From a virus, in IMG/VR virus record IMGVR_UViG_3300028897_000675, positions 1-27,588 of that record: a DNA stretch of 27,588 nucleotides. One strand, 5' to 3'. The notes beneath the pieces are model-generated. The model ran no database searches. It was not told the origin of the DNA and saw only the letters and a list, made by a program, of their open reading frames with translations. The stretch's first letter is position 1. The number at the start of each line of letters is the position of its first letter. A program made the position numbers and the translations under genes. Shown one piece after another: positions 20,384 to 27,588 of the stretch.

Positions 20384-20884
20384 ATGGCAGAAGAACAATC
20401 TAATAAATCCCAAAAAGATTTTGATGAGCTAAAGGAGAAAATAGATAAAAAGAAGGGTACGGATATTCAAGAAGTTGTTAAACAAATAGCAACAAGAGAT
20501 AAACTTGAGAGAGATTATGAGGAAGATGTCCTCTACGTTACTTTCAATTCATCCCCAGAAACTAAAAGAACAATTAGAGCTATGAGACCAACTCAAAAAG
20601 AGATGATGACTATAATGAGATTATCAGCTGAAGCAGCTATTTATGAAGGAAGAATGGATACAGATTCTTTAGAGAAAATGGTATCCATTTATGATAAATT
20701 ACCTGAATTAGCTGCATCTTTGGCAACTGACAAAAAATTGGACATTAAATTCTGGACAGAAAAAGTATCATTTGCAACTCTCCAAAATTTCATCACAGAA
20801 CTAATTAGGGAAACTCAGAAAGGAACTGGCATTCCGGATGAAGAAATGAAAACCTTTCGTAAAGTCCGGGATAGGCCAGCTTGA
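20384..20884 (+). CDS. Tail assembly chaperone, short form (G-like)
   Basis: 166 residues: a charged helical start (KDFDELKEKIDKKKG), VLYVTFNSSPETKRTIRAMR, PTQKEMMTIMRLSAEAAIY and a helical end (FWTEKVSFATLQNFITELIR). Tail chaperones of this class bind the tape measure protein during tail building. The last 11 codons overlap another open frame (20850-21059) that has no start codon, the classic G/GT arrangement, so part of the ribosomes should shift and make a longer GT form. Confidence 0.7.
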   Translation: MAEEQSNKSQKDFDELKEKIDKKKGTDIQEVVKQIATRDKLERDYEEDVLYVTFNSSPETKRTIRAMRPTQKEMMTIMRLSAEAAIYEGRMDTDSLEKMVSIYDKLPELAASLATDKKLDIKFWTEKVSFATLQNFITELIRETQKGTGIPDEEMKTFRKVRDRPA

Positions 20885-21059
20885 AGCTAGGGTATGTGAA
20901 TTTCTTCACATAACTCCTTACGAAGTTGGAAAATTACGTGAGGAGCATCCAGATAGCATATCATTTATTGAACATCATATAATCTGGGAAGCTGAAGAAC
21001 GATATAAAGCACAGAAAGAAATAGAAAGACAGTCTAAAATTAGACACAGAAGAAGATAA
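20850..21059 (+). CDS. Tail assembly chaperone extension (T part), frameshift-expressed
   Basis: This frame is +1 relative to the 20384 gene and reads FVKSGIGQLEARVCEFLHIT, PYEVGKLREEHPDSISF and IEHHIIWEAEERYKAQKEIE to TAA at 21057. It lacks ATG, GTG or TTG ahead of the conserved-looking part. A plausible shift site is TTT C at 20855-20858, where tRNA-Phe can move from UUU to UUC; the product would be about 224 residues. A -2 shift gives the same frame, and a different site within 20850-20881 is possible. The start given is the first codon after the upstream in-frame stop. Confidence 0.65.
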   Translation, partial: KPFVKSGIGQLEARVCEFLHITPYEVGKLREEHPDSISFIEHHIIWEAEERYKAQKEIERQSKIRHRRR

Positions 21060-21196
21060 TGTTTAATGTTCTGAGTCTTTCATTATCGATTCTTAATGCA
21101 ATTTCTTTTTATAAGCACCGCTTAAGAATCTATTCTGATTGACTTAATGTATTTTTTTTATTGTTTTTTAAAATATTAAATTTATTGGAATAAATT
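21060..21196 (+). promoter_or_regulatory. Gap with inverted repeat, T-runs and a TATA-like box
   Basis: GATTCTTAA (21088-21096) and TTAAGAATC (21122-21130) pair around a 25-base loop. Downstream are two T-runs (21151-21158 and 21164-21169), fitting a terminator for the tail operon. TTTTTAAAATATTAAA near 21165-21180 is a TATA-like box about 24-30 bases before the ATG at 21197, so the fibre mRNA could start almost at its first codon. The tape measure gene expected here is missing. Confidence 0.45.
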
Positions 21197-22345
21197 ATGA
21201 GTTGGAATTATCCACCAAAAAATCTTAGTGATGAATTAACCCATACTGAATATAATGACATGGTTACTTGTATTATCAGAGCATCTGGTAATGCGATAAG
21301 TGGTGCAGAATGGTTTTGGGAATCTTCTCAGAAACTTTCTGATATGTCTGGAAATATAAATACAAAAATAAATCAAAGACCAATTGGGGACACTATTAGC
21401 AGTAACTTTTTTACAAAAAATAGTGGACAAATATTATGGTCATTTTCTTCTAACTCCAAAAGTTTATACCATCCCTCTGGATATGTAATATCAGGTGATC
21501 AGTATTCACGGGCATATGCTTCAGCACAAGCTACAAAAGAATTAGCTTATACAGATGGAACTACTATAGCTGGAGATAATCTAACTTGGGATGGGACTCA
21601 TCTTAATGCCCAAGCTGGAGGTTTAGATGGAGATACTGTTAGTAGTAACTTTTTCCTAAAAGCATCCGGGAATAGATTATATGATTGGATGATTAACTCC
21701 GGTGCTAAATATAGTGAAGATTATTTATGGTTTACAAATTCCTCTTCTAGATTATCAGAGCCTGTAATTTCTTCTCAATATTATTCAAAAGCCTGGGTAT
21801 CAACACAAGCTTTACAGGATTTGGCTTTTTTTAATGAAACTGATATCGATGCTCTTGGGACAATAGGAACAGGAATATGGCAAGGAACTGTAATTGATTA
21901 TAATTATCTTGATACCACTGCTATTCCAAATATATCATCTAATGCAATAACCTCCTATAACTGGTATACAGAATCTAGTTCAAAGCTATCATCTATATCA
22001 GGAACCTTATCTAATAGAATAACTACACTAGAAGGATATGATGAATTTGATCATGAATTATATATAGTATCTTCTGTGTGCATAGATAGATTTGCAGATT
22101 CTAGTAATATTCAAATTAAAATTACATCACCTTCTTGGGTTTCGTCCCAAGCAGGAATATCTGGTAACTGGCGAGTTCCTTTATTTGGAAGTCTAACTGA
22201 GGCAGGTGCTGCAAATACCAGACCTGGGCAACTTATCAGAACATCTGGAAATGCAAATGGTACTTGGGTATGGATAAGCATTTGGGATGGAGCTACAAGC
22301 CCAAATTATCAATGGATGCAATTGACTTATTTGAAATTACCATAG
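21197..22345 (+). CDS. Fibre-like protein 1
   Basis: 382 residues rich in Ser, Asn, Gly and aromatic residues. The start MSWNYPPKNLSDELTHTEYN resembles short docking segments of tail fibres. Repeated stretches follow: SGNAISGAEWFWESSQKL, SLYHPSGYVISGDQYSRAYA, DTVSSNFFLKASGNRLYDWM and FDHELYIVSSVCIDRF. The end (NANGTWVWISIWDGATSPNY) looks like a globular tip. Several of these stretches recur in the fibres at 23201, 25344 and 26437. Likely a receptor-binding or baseplate-attached fibre. Confidence 0.65.
   Translation: MSWNYPPKNLSDELTHTEYNDMVTCIIRASGNAISGAEWFWESSQKLSDMSGNINTKINQRPIGDTISSNFFTKNSGQILWSFSSNSKSLYHPSGYVISGDQYSRAYASAQATKELAYTDGTTIAGDNLTWDGTHLNAQAGGLDGDTVSSNFFLKASGNRLYDWMINSGAKYSEDYLWFTNSSSRLSEPVISSQYYSKAWVSTQALQDLAFFNETDIDALGTIGTGIWQGTVIDYNYLDTTAIPNISSNAITSYNWYTESSSKLSSISGTLSNRITTLEGYDEFDHELYIVSSVCIDRFADSSNIQIKITSPSWVSSQAGISGNWRVPLFGSLTEAGAANTRPGQLIRTSGNANGTWVWISIWDGATSPNYQWMQLTYLKLP
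21449..21535 (+). repeat. Shared fibre module, copy 1
   Basis: Encodes SSNSKSLYHPSGYVISGDQY then SRAYASAQ. The same module is found at about 23428-23520 and 25756-25852 with few changes (QEYSKA, QEYSQA), in different genes. Confidence 0.7.
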
Positions 22346-22355
22346 GTGATAAATA

Positions 22356-23060
22356 ATGGCAATATTTGGTAACACAGCCAATGGTGTAAATCAAATAGCT
22401 AATCTAGAGAATGTGGTTTGTTATTGTGGGTTTACTACTGGTTCCAGTCCGGGAACTGGAATTAGTATAACAGCTTGGATTGACTCAGATGCAAAAGACC
22501 ATGCTGTGAAAGCTGCATTATACAAATCTGATAGAACTCCAGTAACTAATGGAACTACAAATGCTGGTACTGCTGCCAAGAATACAGAAGGTTGGATAAC
22601 TTTAAATTTTACTGTTGCACCGAGTATTACTGCTAATACATTTTATTATATAGCCATATGGGCAGATGCTCCAGCAGGTGGAGCTGCATATATAGATGGA
22701 ACCACTACAGCTAATTCTTGTTATACAGACAATGAAACCTATGGAACATGGCCAGCTACACTTGCTATAGATTCTACAATTGCTAATAACTCCCAATCTA
22801 TATATTGCACATACACAGAAATCAAGGGAAGAATGACTACATTTATTACTCCTATATTCCAACTTGGAAATATCAGATGGCCTCTTAATTCAGGTCAATA
22901 TAATATTGAAAGTGGAATGAGAGCATTTTCAAATAATCCCACTACCTGGAGATGGGGAACTATTGTGTCATCAAGTTCTTATTTCTATCCATCTGGAATA
23001 AAAAACGGTGGCACTTGGATTTGGGTATCAGGTTCATATATGGGTAGTGGATATGGCTGA
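22356..23060 (+). CDS. Fibre-associated beta-sandwich protein
   Basis: 234 residues, preceded by AGGTGATAAATA. Residues 20-150 look like a jelly-roll or carbohydrate-binding module: GISITAWIDSDAKDHAVKAA, LYKSDRTPVTNGTTNAGTAA, GWITLNFTVAPSITANTFYY and IAIWADAPAGGAAYIDG. The C-terminal part has RWPLNSGQYNIESGMRAFSN and GTWIWVSGSYMGSGYG. Sugar binding to the host surface is plausible from the fold type only. It overlaps the next small gene by eight bases. Confidence 0.55.
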   Translation: MAIFGNTANGVNQIANLENVVCYCGFTTGSSPGTGISITAWIDSDAKDHAVKAALYKSDRTPVTNGTTNAGTAAKNTEGWITLNFTVAPSITANTFYYIAIWADAPAGGAAYIDGTTTANSCYTDNETYGTWPATLAIDSTIANNSQSIYCTYTEIKGRMTTFITPIFQLGNIRWPLNSGQYNIESGMRAFSNNPTTWRWGTIVSSSSYFYPSGIKNGGTWIWVSGSYMGSGYG

Positions 23061-23196
23061 GACATTTCCATTAACATTCCCAATAGATTTTGGTGAAGAG
23101 GAAGCTCCCTTTGAAGGAAGAGAGGGCATAATTACTTATGGTGAAGGTAAATTTATAAGTTTTGGTGTAGGTAAAATTATAATATATAAGGAATAA
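23053..23196 (+). CDS. Small acidic protein, 47 aa
   Basis: ATG 23053 is used; the frame is open upstream but that part only shadows the previous gene. The product begins MAETFPLTFPIDFGEEEAPF, then has a short Gly/aromatic repeat (ITYGEGKFISFGVGKIIIYK). It is coupled to the previous gene by overlap and is followed by the large fibre four bases later. It could be a fibre assembly aid or a small structural piece. No family is recognised. Confidence 0.5.
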   Translation: MAETFPLTFPIDFGEEEAPFEGREGIITYGEGKFISFGVGKIIIYKE

Positions 23197-23200
23197 ATAA

Positions 23201-25342
23201 ATGAGTTTTTATGATGTTAAATCTCCAGGGGATGTAATCCAATCCTCGGATTGGAATGCCTTTACAGATTTTACAGAGGCTATATCTGGTATAGCTTATA
23301 AGCATTCTGGCAATAGATTAATTCATTCACCATCTAGTAATCTAAAAATCTGGTTTGATTCATTATATTCTCCAACAGGTTTACAGACTGGATTGTGGAG
23401 TGGAGCTTCTGAATTCTATAGTTTTTCTTCAAATGCTCAGAGTTTATATCATCCATCTGGATTGGTGATTTCAGGTCAAGAATATTCTAAAGCAGTTGCT
23501 TCTGCTCAAATAGCTTTATATGATGAAACATATTCATCAGAAGGAGATTTGACATCAGTTTTGGATGATAATTATGCAGGTTCAGGTGCATTCAAAACCC
23601 ATAAAGAAGATGAAGATATCCATTTTCCATCCTCACAAATGAGAGAATGGTTTAATGCACTCTATCAAGAAAGTGGAACTTCAGCAACTAGTGATGTTGC
23701 ATGGTCTGGAGCTTTAGAATTCTATGGTTTCTCATCAAATGTTAAGGACGATTTACTAAGTTTATTCAGTGCATCTACCAGCTTAGATAATAGAATAGAT
23801 ATTCTTGAAGGACAAGATGTTTTTGATCATGAGTTATATTCATTAAGCTCTAACCTTTATAATAGAGCTTGGATAGACGCTTTATCTGGTAGTATAGATA
23901 GTAGGATAGATGCCCTAGGTGGATTTGATCCAACTGAATATATTACAAGCACAAACGCAATATTGAGATTTGCTGGAAGTTCAGCTGCATTAAGCAAATA
24001 TTTAGCTAGTTCTGCATTTAAGAGATTGAATTGGAATTCCTCTCTTTGGGATAATAGTAGTCTAATTTGGGATAATTCCTTACAATCATGGAAAGCTATG
24101 AAATCTGGTGGTGGAATATCTCAGGATGTTGCTTGGTCAAGTGCTAGTGAATTTTATTCCTTTTCATCTAATACACAGAATAATATCACAAATCTCTATG
24201 CATTTTCTACTAATTCTAGAAATATATTTGTAGAATCCGGTTTATCTAATATAAATGAATTAGCTGATGTAGATACTCAAACATCATCACCATCAAGAGA
24301 TCAAGTTCTTAAATGGAATGGAACTAATTGGGTTCCGGCTGCATATGACACTACATTTGAATTTTCTATCACCTCATTTAGTGATGACCAATCAACAACT
24401 CAATTAATAGGAACAGGAGTATGGAAAGCTGGGAGTACTCTATCATTTACGGCATCCTATGAAAATGGACCTCCAGATAATTCAGATGTATACGTTGGTT
24501 ATAATACAACTAATTACTGGAAATCAGGTGTTATAGGTTCTATGACTGGTGATGGAACTACAGGGACAAATTCAACTCCTATTAGCTATCCGTCTACAAA
24601 AGGATATTATTTAAGATTTATTCTAAGTTCAAATGCTGGAACAGACAAAGATACACAAACTGAAACTGCTATTTATTTTTATAATTATGTAAGATATGGC
24701 ACTACCTCAGAGACATCTGGTTGGGATAGTGATGATATAAATGCTCTTACTGGTACAGTTACTAGCACATATACATCTACTTATTCTATAAATAATACTA
24801 CTGCTAGTACTTATTTAATATTTGCCCATCCTTCTAACTATACTTCTCTTCACTCATCTGGAATGAAATTTAATTCTGTTATTTGTCCATTTGAGCCTCC
24901 AGTTACCGTGTCTGTTACTAATTCATCTGGATATACAGAAAATTATAAAGTTTATCGTGCAACTAATCCAACACTTGGTAATTCTTCTTTAGTAACTAGC
25001 ACTTCAAATACTAAAATAAATAATTTCTATTGGGGTGGAACATCCACTGAATCAAGTTTCTCAGAATCCGATGTAGAAGGACTTGATGAGAGTCAAGTTA
25101 CAAATGACCAAACTCAAACTTGGACTTCAGTTGTTCTTGATGCTGGAGAATATTTCTTATTCTGTTTCCCATCAAGACTATCAACACCTTTATTTTATGA
25201 TAATGATACTGGATTTGGATTTGCAATGGAAGATCCCGAATTTGTTAATATAACTAATGTTAATGGTCATACTGAAAGTTATAAAGTATTTCGTTCTGAA
25301 GAGATATTAGGGCCAAATACTATTACATTGAGGACAGGATAA
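23201..25342 (+). CDS. Large modular fibre protein 2
   Basis: 713 residues. The N-terminus (DVKSPGDVIQSSDWNAFTDF) is a probable docking segment. Several modules follow: NRLIHSPSSNLKIWFDSLYS, WSGASEFYSFSSNAQSLYHP, VISGQEYSKAVASAQIALYD, GDLTSVLDDNYAGSGAF and FDHELYSLSSNLYNRAW, with DVAW-type starts repeated near 163 and 306. VLKWNGTNWVPA (about 366-377) is a common phage fibre hinge. The C-terminal 330 residues form two similar beta domains: both include a TESYKVFRSEE / TENYKVYRATN element. Ser/Asn/Gly dominated. Likely main host-contact fibre. Confidence 0.7.
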   Translation: MSFYDVKSPGDVIQSSDWNAFTDFTEAISGIAYKHSGNRLIHSPSSNLKIWFDSLYSPTGLQTGLWSGASEFYSFSSNAQSLYHPSGLVISGQEYSKAVASAQIALYDETYSSEGDLTSVLDDNYAGSGAFKTHKEDEDIHFPSSQMREWFNALYQESGTSATSDVAWSGALEFYGFSSNVKDDLLSLFSASTSLDNRIDILEGQDVFDHELYSLSSNLYNRAWIDALSGSIDSRIDALGGFDPTEYITSTNAILRFAGSSAALSKYLASSAFKRLNWNSSLWDNSSLIWDNSLQSWKAMKSGGGISQDVAWSSASEFYSFSSNTQNNITNLYAFSTNSRNIFVESGLSNINELADVDTQTSSPSRDQVLKWNGTNWVPAAYDTTFEFSITSFSDDQSTTQLIGTGVWKAGSTLSFTASYENGPPDNSDVYVGYNTTNYWKSGVIGSMTGDGTTGTNSTPISYPSTKGYYLRFILSSNAGTDKDTQTETAIYFYNYVRYGTTSETSGWDSDDINALTGTVTSTYTSTYSINNTTASTYLIFAHPSNYTSLHSSGMKFNSVICPFEPPVTVSVTNSSGYTENYKVYRATNPTLGNSSLVTSTSNTKINNFYWGGTSTESSFSESDVEGLDESQVTNDQTQTWTSVVLDAGEYFLFCFPSRLSTPLFYDNDTGFGFAMEDPEFVNITNVNGHTESYKVFRSEEILGPNTITLRTG
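23428..23520 (+). repeat. Shared fibre module, copy 2
   Basis: Encodes SFSSNAQSLYHPSGLVISGQ then EYSKAVASAQIALY. It lies in the large fibre gene and is close to the copies at 21449 and 25756. Confidence 0.75.
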
Positions 25343-25343
25343 T

Positions 25344-26408
25344 ATGCCAGTAGAATTAACAGGAAAAATAACACCGAAAGGTGGAACTTTCATTGGAATG
25401 GTTGATGCTGAACAGGTTATAGGAGCAAGCGGTGCAGGTGGTTATTTACCATCATCAGCTATATCTGGAATCAAAGAATATCAATTGAAAATATCAAATA
25501 CTCCATCTGATGGCTATTATCTACAGTATAAAGATTCTACAGATGAATTAACCTGGGCTGAAGTTGTAGGAGGTTCAGATGTAGCTTGGTCTGGAGCTGC
25601 TGGATTCTATACTGTATCATCTAATTATTATGGGCATTCATCTAATAAACTAATACATGCACCATCTAGTAACTTGAAAACATGGTTTGATACCATATAT
25701 GAACCAATAGGCGCATCTGGTGAAAAGTGGAGCGGAGCATCTGACTTCTATGGATTCTCAAGTAATGCTAAATCTATTTATCACCCATCTGGGTTTGTAA
25801 TTTCCGGTCAAGAATATTCACAGGCTTATGCAAGTGCACAAATCGCTTTGTATAAAATTCAACATGGAATAACCAGTTGGGATAATACCGAATTTATAAA
25901 TTCTGGTATTAAATGGAATGGAACAAATTGGATAGCAATGCCATCTGGGGGTTCTGGTGGAGATGGATCTAGCCAATGGACTAATAGAACTGGTGGTATA
26001 TATTATGAAAATGAAGTATCAATAGGTCATGCTGGATTCGATCTAGGGAATTACAAATTCCAAGTATCAGGTCCAACTTATCTAAGTGGACAAGTTACAT
26101 TTAAAGGTAGTACATTTTCTGGATTAGCTGATCCAACATTTCCATCTGGAGCAGCAAATAAACACTATGTTGATACAATTTCTAGTAACATTAATTCTAA
26201 AATAATAGAAACTAGTAATGGATATGCTAATATTCAGAGTGGAGATTCAATATCACATGGTCTTTCTTCAACTCCTTCTTATGCTAGTGTATCTCCTAGT
26301 GGAATGTCTATTAACTTTGGGGCATCTTGTAGAATAGAAGGCTCTAATATTATAGCTTATCTAACAGCTCCGGGTTATAGAAACGTATTTTGGACTGCTT
26401 CTTTGTAG
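25344..26408 (+). CDS. Modular fibre protein 3
   Basis: 354 residues starting one base after the previous stop. ELTGKITPKGGTFIGMVDAE leads into the shared modules: SSNKLIHAPSSNLKTWFDTI, WSGASDFYGFSSNAKSIYHP and VISGQEYSQAYASAQIALYK. IKWNGTNWIAM is the fibre hinge and GAANKHYVDTISSNINSKI a further shaft element with the HYVD pattern common in tail fibres. The C-terminus (DSISHGLSSTPSYASVSPSG, IAYLTAPGYRNVFWTASL) is a small beta tip. Likely a second, shorter fibre sharing its shaft with the 23201 product. Confidence 0.7.
   Translation: MPVELTGKITPKGGTFIGMVDAEQVIGASGAGGYLPSSAISGIKEYQLKISNTPSDGYYLQYKDSTDELTWAEVVGGSDVAWSGAAGFYTVSSNYYGHSSNKLIHAPSSNLKTWFDTIYEPIGASGEKWSGASDFYGFSSNAKSIYHPSGFVISGQEYSQAYASAQIALYKIQHGITSWDNTEFINSGIKWNGTNWIAMPSGGSGGDGSSQWTNRTGGIYYENEVSIGHAGFDLGNYKFQVSGPTYLSGQVTFKGSTFSGLADPTFPSGAANKHYVDTISSNINSKIIETSNGYANIQSGDSISHGLSSTPSYASVSPSGMSINFGASCRIEGSNIIAYLTAPGYRNVFWTASL
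25756..25852 (+). repeat. Shared fibre module, copy 3
   Basis: Encodes FSSNAKSIYHPSGFVISGQE then YSQAYASAQIALY, near-identical at protein level to the 23428 copy. The preceding segment (LIHAPSSNLKTWFD) is also shared with the large fibre at about 23320-23360. Confidence 0.75.
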
Positions 26409-26436
26409 TCTAATGTTAAAATAAAAGGAAAAATAT

Positions 26437-27156
26437 ATGGCAACAATACCTTTTGTAGCATATGAGATTTCTGGTCTCGGATATCCGGATGAAACTCATC
26501 CATCCTCTGCAGTTAACGTTAAGTTTGTGCAAGATCAAGTAGTCGCCGCTGGTGGAATTGAAGCTGGTGCTTTTCAAGAATTAACCGCATCAACTGGATT
26601 AAGTCCATTTACCTCTACAGTAAAAGTGAGTAGCAATGCAGCTCAAACTTTAACAGTTCTAGGCTATGAAACTATATCGTCTAATGCTCAAGCAGCTCAA
26701 CATCACTTATTAGATTCTGGTACTAAATATCATGGAGCTTATCTCTCAGCAAATAAAGTTTTAGACACATTTGACCATGATTTATATGTAGCATCATCTA
26801 TAGCTATAAATAAATTCTATGACAGTGAATCAGACTTAACAGCAGTATTAGATGATAATTATGTTGGTTCATCATCAGCTCTTTGGAAATATGCAGCATC
26901 CTCAGAATTTGCTCTAGTAAAATCTTGGTATGAAAATTCATCACAGAAATTAACTCGTAAATCAGGTTGGGATGTAACAACAGATGGCTCAGCAACAGTT
27001 ACTCACAATTTAGGAGTAGTTCCAACATCTATAGTTATAACTCCTAGTGGTTCAATAACTTGGGCTTATGCAATAAATACATTAACAACAACACAATTCA
27101 CAGTATCGATATCAGCTGCTGGATCAAGATGCTTTAGCTGGCGTGCCGAAGTATAA
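26437..27156 (+). CDS. Modular fibre protein 4
   Basis: 239 residues, AAAGGAA upstream. IPFVAYEISGLGYPDETHPS and AVNVKFVQDQV resemble the fibre element seen as GAANKHYVD in the previous protein. Shared pieces include FDHDLYVASSIAINKFYDSE and SDLTAVLDDNYVGSSSALWK. The C-terminus (TVTHNLGVVPTSIVITPSGS, FTVSISAAGSRCFSWRAEV) is a beta tip of the type that ends many tail fibres, like the end of the 25344 product. A long hairpin follows the gene. Confidence 0.7.
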   Translation: MATIPFVAYEISGLGYPDETHPSSAVNVKFVQDQVVAAGGIEAGAFQELTASTGLSPFTSTVKVSSNAAQTLTVLGYETISSNAQAAQHHLLDSGTKYHGAYLSANKVLDTFDHDLYVASSIAINKFYDSESDLTAVLDDNYVGSSSALWKYAASSEFALVKSWYENSSQKLTRKSGWDVTTDGSATVTHNLGVVPTSIVITPSGSITWAYAINTLTTTQFTVSISAAGSRCFSWRAEV

Positions 27157-27159
27157 TGT

Positions 27160-27243
27160 GTTAGTATATAGATTGGGTAGCAGTTTATATACTGACATGT
27201 AATTAATAGCTTTGCTGCTATCCATATAAATCTATATGCTAAC
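27160..27243 (+). other. Long imperfect hairpin after the fibre genes
   Basis: GTTAGTATATAGATT (27160-27174) pairs with AATCTATATGCTAAC (27229-27243) with one G-T pair, and GGGTAGCAG (27175-27183) pairs with CTGCTATCC (27215-27223) with another, leaving a five-base bulge and a 31-base loop. About 24 pairs in all. An alternative hairpin, AGTATATA (27163-27170) with TATATACT (27186-27193), excludes the long one. No strong T-run follows, so it may be an RNA switch, processing site or DNA site rather than a plain terminator. Confidence 0.55.
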
Positions 27244-27268
27244 TTATGTTTAATTTAATTTAGATTTA

Positions 27269-27588
27269 ATGACTGATTGGTATAATTCAAGTTGGCCTTA
27301 TCGTAAGAAGATTACAATAAATGGAGAGAACATTAGTGGAAACCATACAAACTTTCCATTCTTATTCAAGATTAATGAACCTGATTCAGATTTAGCATCT
27401 AATGGTGCATCTGATGGATCTGATTTCATATTTACTACAGATGATGGAACTACAAGAGTACATCATGAGATAGAGAACTGGCTTAATGGCTCTGGATGTA
27501 TTTGGGTTAGAGTACCAACTCTTACTGATGAAACTGATGCTGATTTCTATCTTTATTATGGTGAGGGAACTGACCATACTTTTGATGC
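27269..27588 (+). CDS. DUF2341-containing protein, partial (runs off the edge)
   Basis: The first 106 codons are present. MTDWYNSSWPYRKKITINGE then NFPFLFKINEPDSDLASNG, GSDFIFTTDDGTTRVHHEIE and VRVPTLTDETDADFYLYYGE fit DUF2341, a beta domain common in archaeal surface and extracellular proteins and in some viral fibres. The ATG has an A/T-rich leader without binding site, suggesting a short or absent leader. As it follows the fibre genes, it may be another host-contact protein. The 3' end lies outside the window. Confidence 0.75.
   Translation, partial: MTDWYNSSWPYRKKITINGENISGNHTNFPFLFKINEPDSDLASNGASDGSDFIFTTDDGTTRVHHEIENWLNGSGCIWVRVPTLTDETDADFYLYYGEGTDHTFD

Noticed and set aside
21197-27156. 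Diversity-generating retroelement acting on the fibre genes
   Set aside because: No reverse transcriptase and no template/variable repeat pair with A-specific changes is visible; the repeats are modular protein segments.

Overview
The window is the left, structural half of a tailed virus (or provirus) with an HK97-type head, almost certainly infecting an archaeon. It is strongly AT-rich and uses mostly AGA for Arg and ATA for Ile. Archaeal signs are an Alba chromatin protein gene, a DUF2341 protein at the right edge, GGTGAT-type ribosome binding sites, A/T-rich TATA-like boxes and T-rich terminators. The host lineage cannot be told from the sequence.

Layout. Positions 1-650 carry two leftward genes on the minus strand (a 59-residue Cys protein and a 139-residue charged protein) threaded with a repeated AACAGGA-type DNA element. 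Positions 650-1087 are a divergent control region. From about 1090 everything runs rightward: two mini-ORFs, terminase small subunit, two small membrane proteins, terminase large subunit, Alba, a portal protein interrupted by a LAGLIDADG intein, a prohead-protease-like protein, microproteins, a HIT-like protein, and a small head-associated protein. The last ends on a perfect A AAA AAC heptamer plus UAG, so it is probably joined by -1 frameshifting to an ATP-dependent DNA ligase. The ligase gene is cut by an HNH gene and continues as an OB-fold plus phosphoesterase-like ORF. Two more HNH-type genes, a small membrane/coiled-coil cassette and a nucleotidyltransferase-prohead protease-scaffold fusion follow.

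Positions 14650-19333 hold two DUF2190-like decoration proteins, the major capsid protein with a terminator, two paralogous small proteins, and the head-tail connectors (with a fourth HNH gene inserted). Then come two tail tube paralogs and a tail assembly chaperone with a downstream overlapping frame lacking a start codon (probable +1 frameshift, G/GT type). No tape measure gene follows where one is expected. Instead 21197-27156 is a run of modular fibre-like proteins that share repeats, ending in a long hairpin and the start of a DUF2341 gene.

The most interesting theme is a set of DNA-end enzymes wired into head assembly: ligase joined to a head protein by frameshift, a phosphoesterase-like domain, a Pol-beta-type nucleotidyltransferase fused to the prohead protease, and a HIT-like (aprataxin-like) protein. 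I infer a capsid-associated DNA end-repair module. The domains are seen in sequence; their joint function is a hypothesis. All family assignments are by eye, without database searches.
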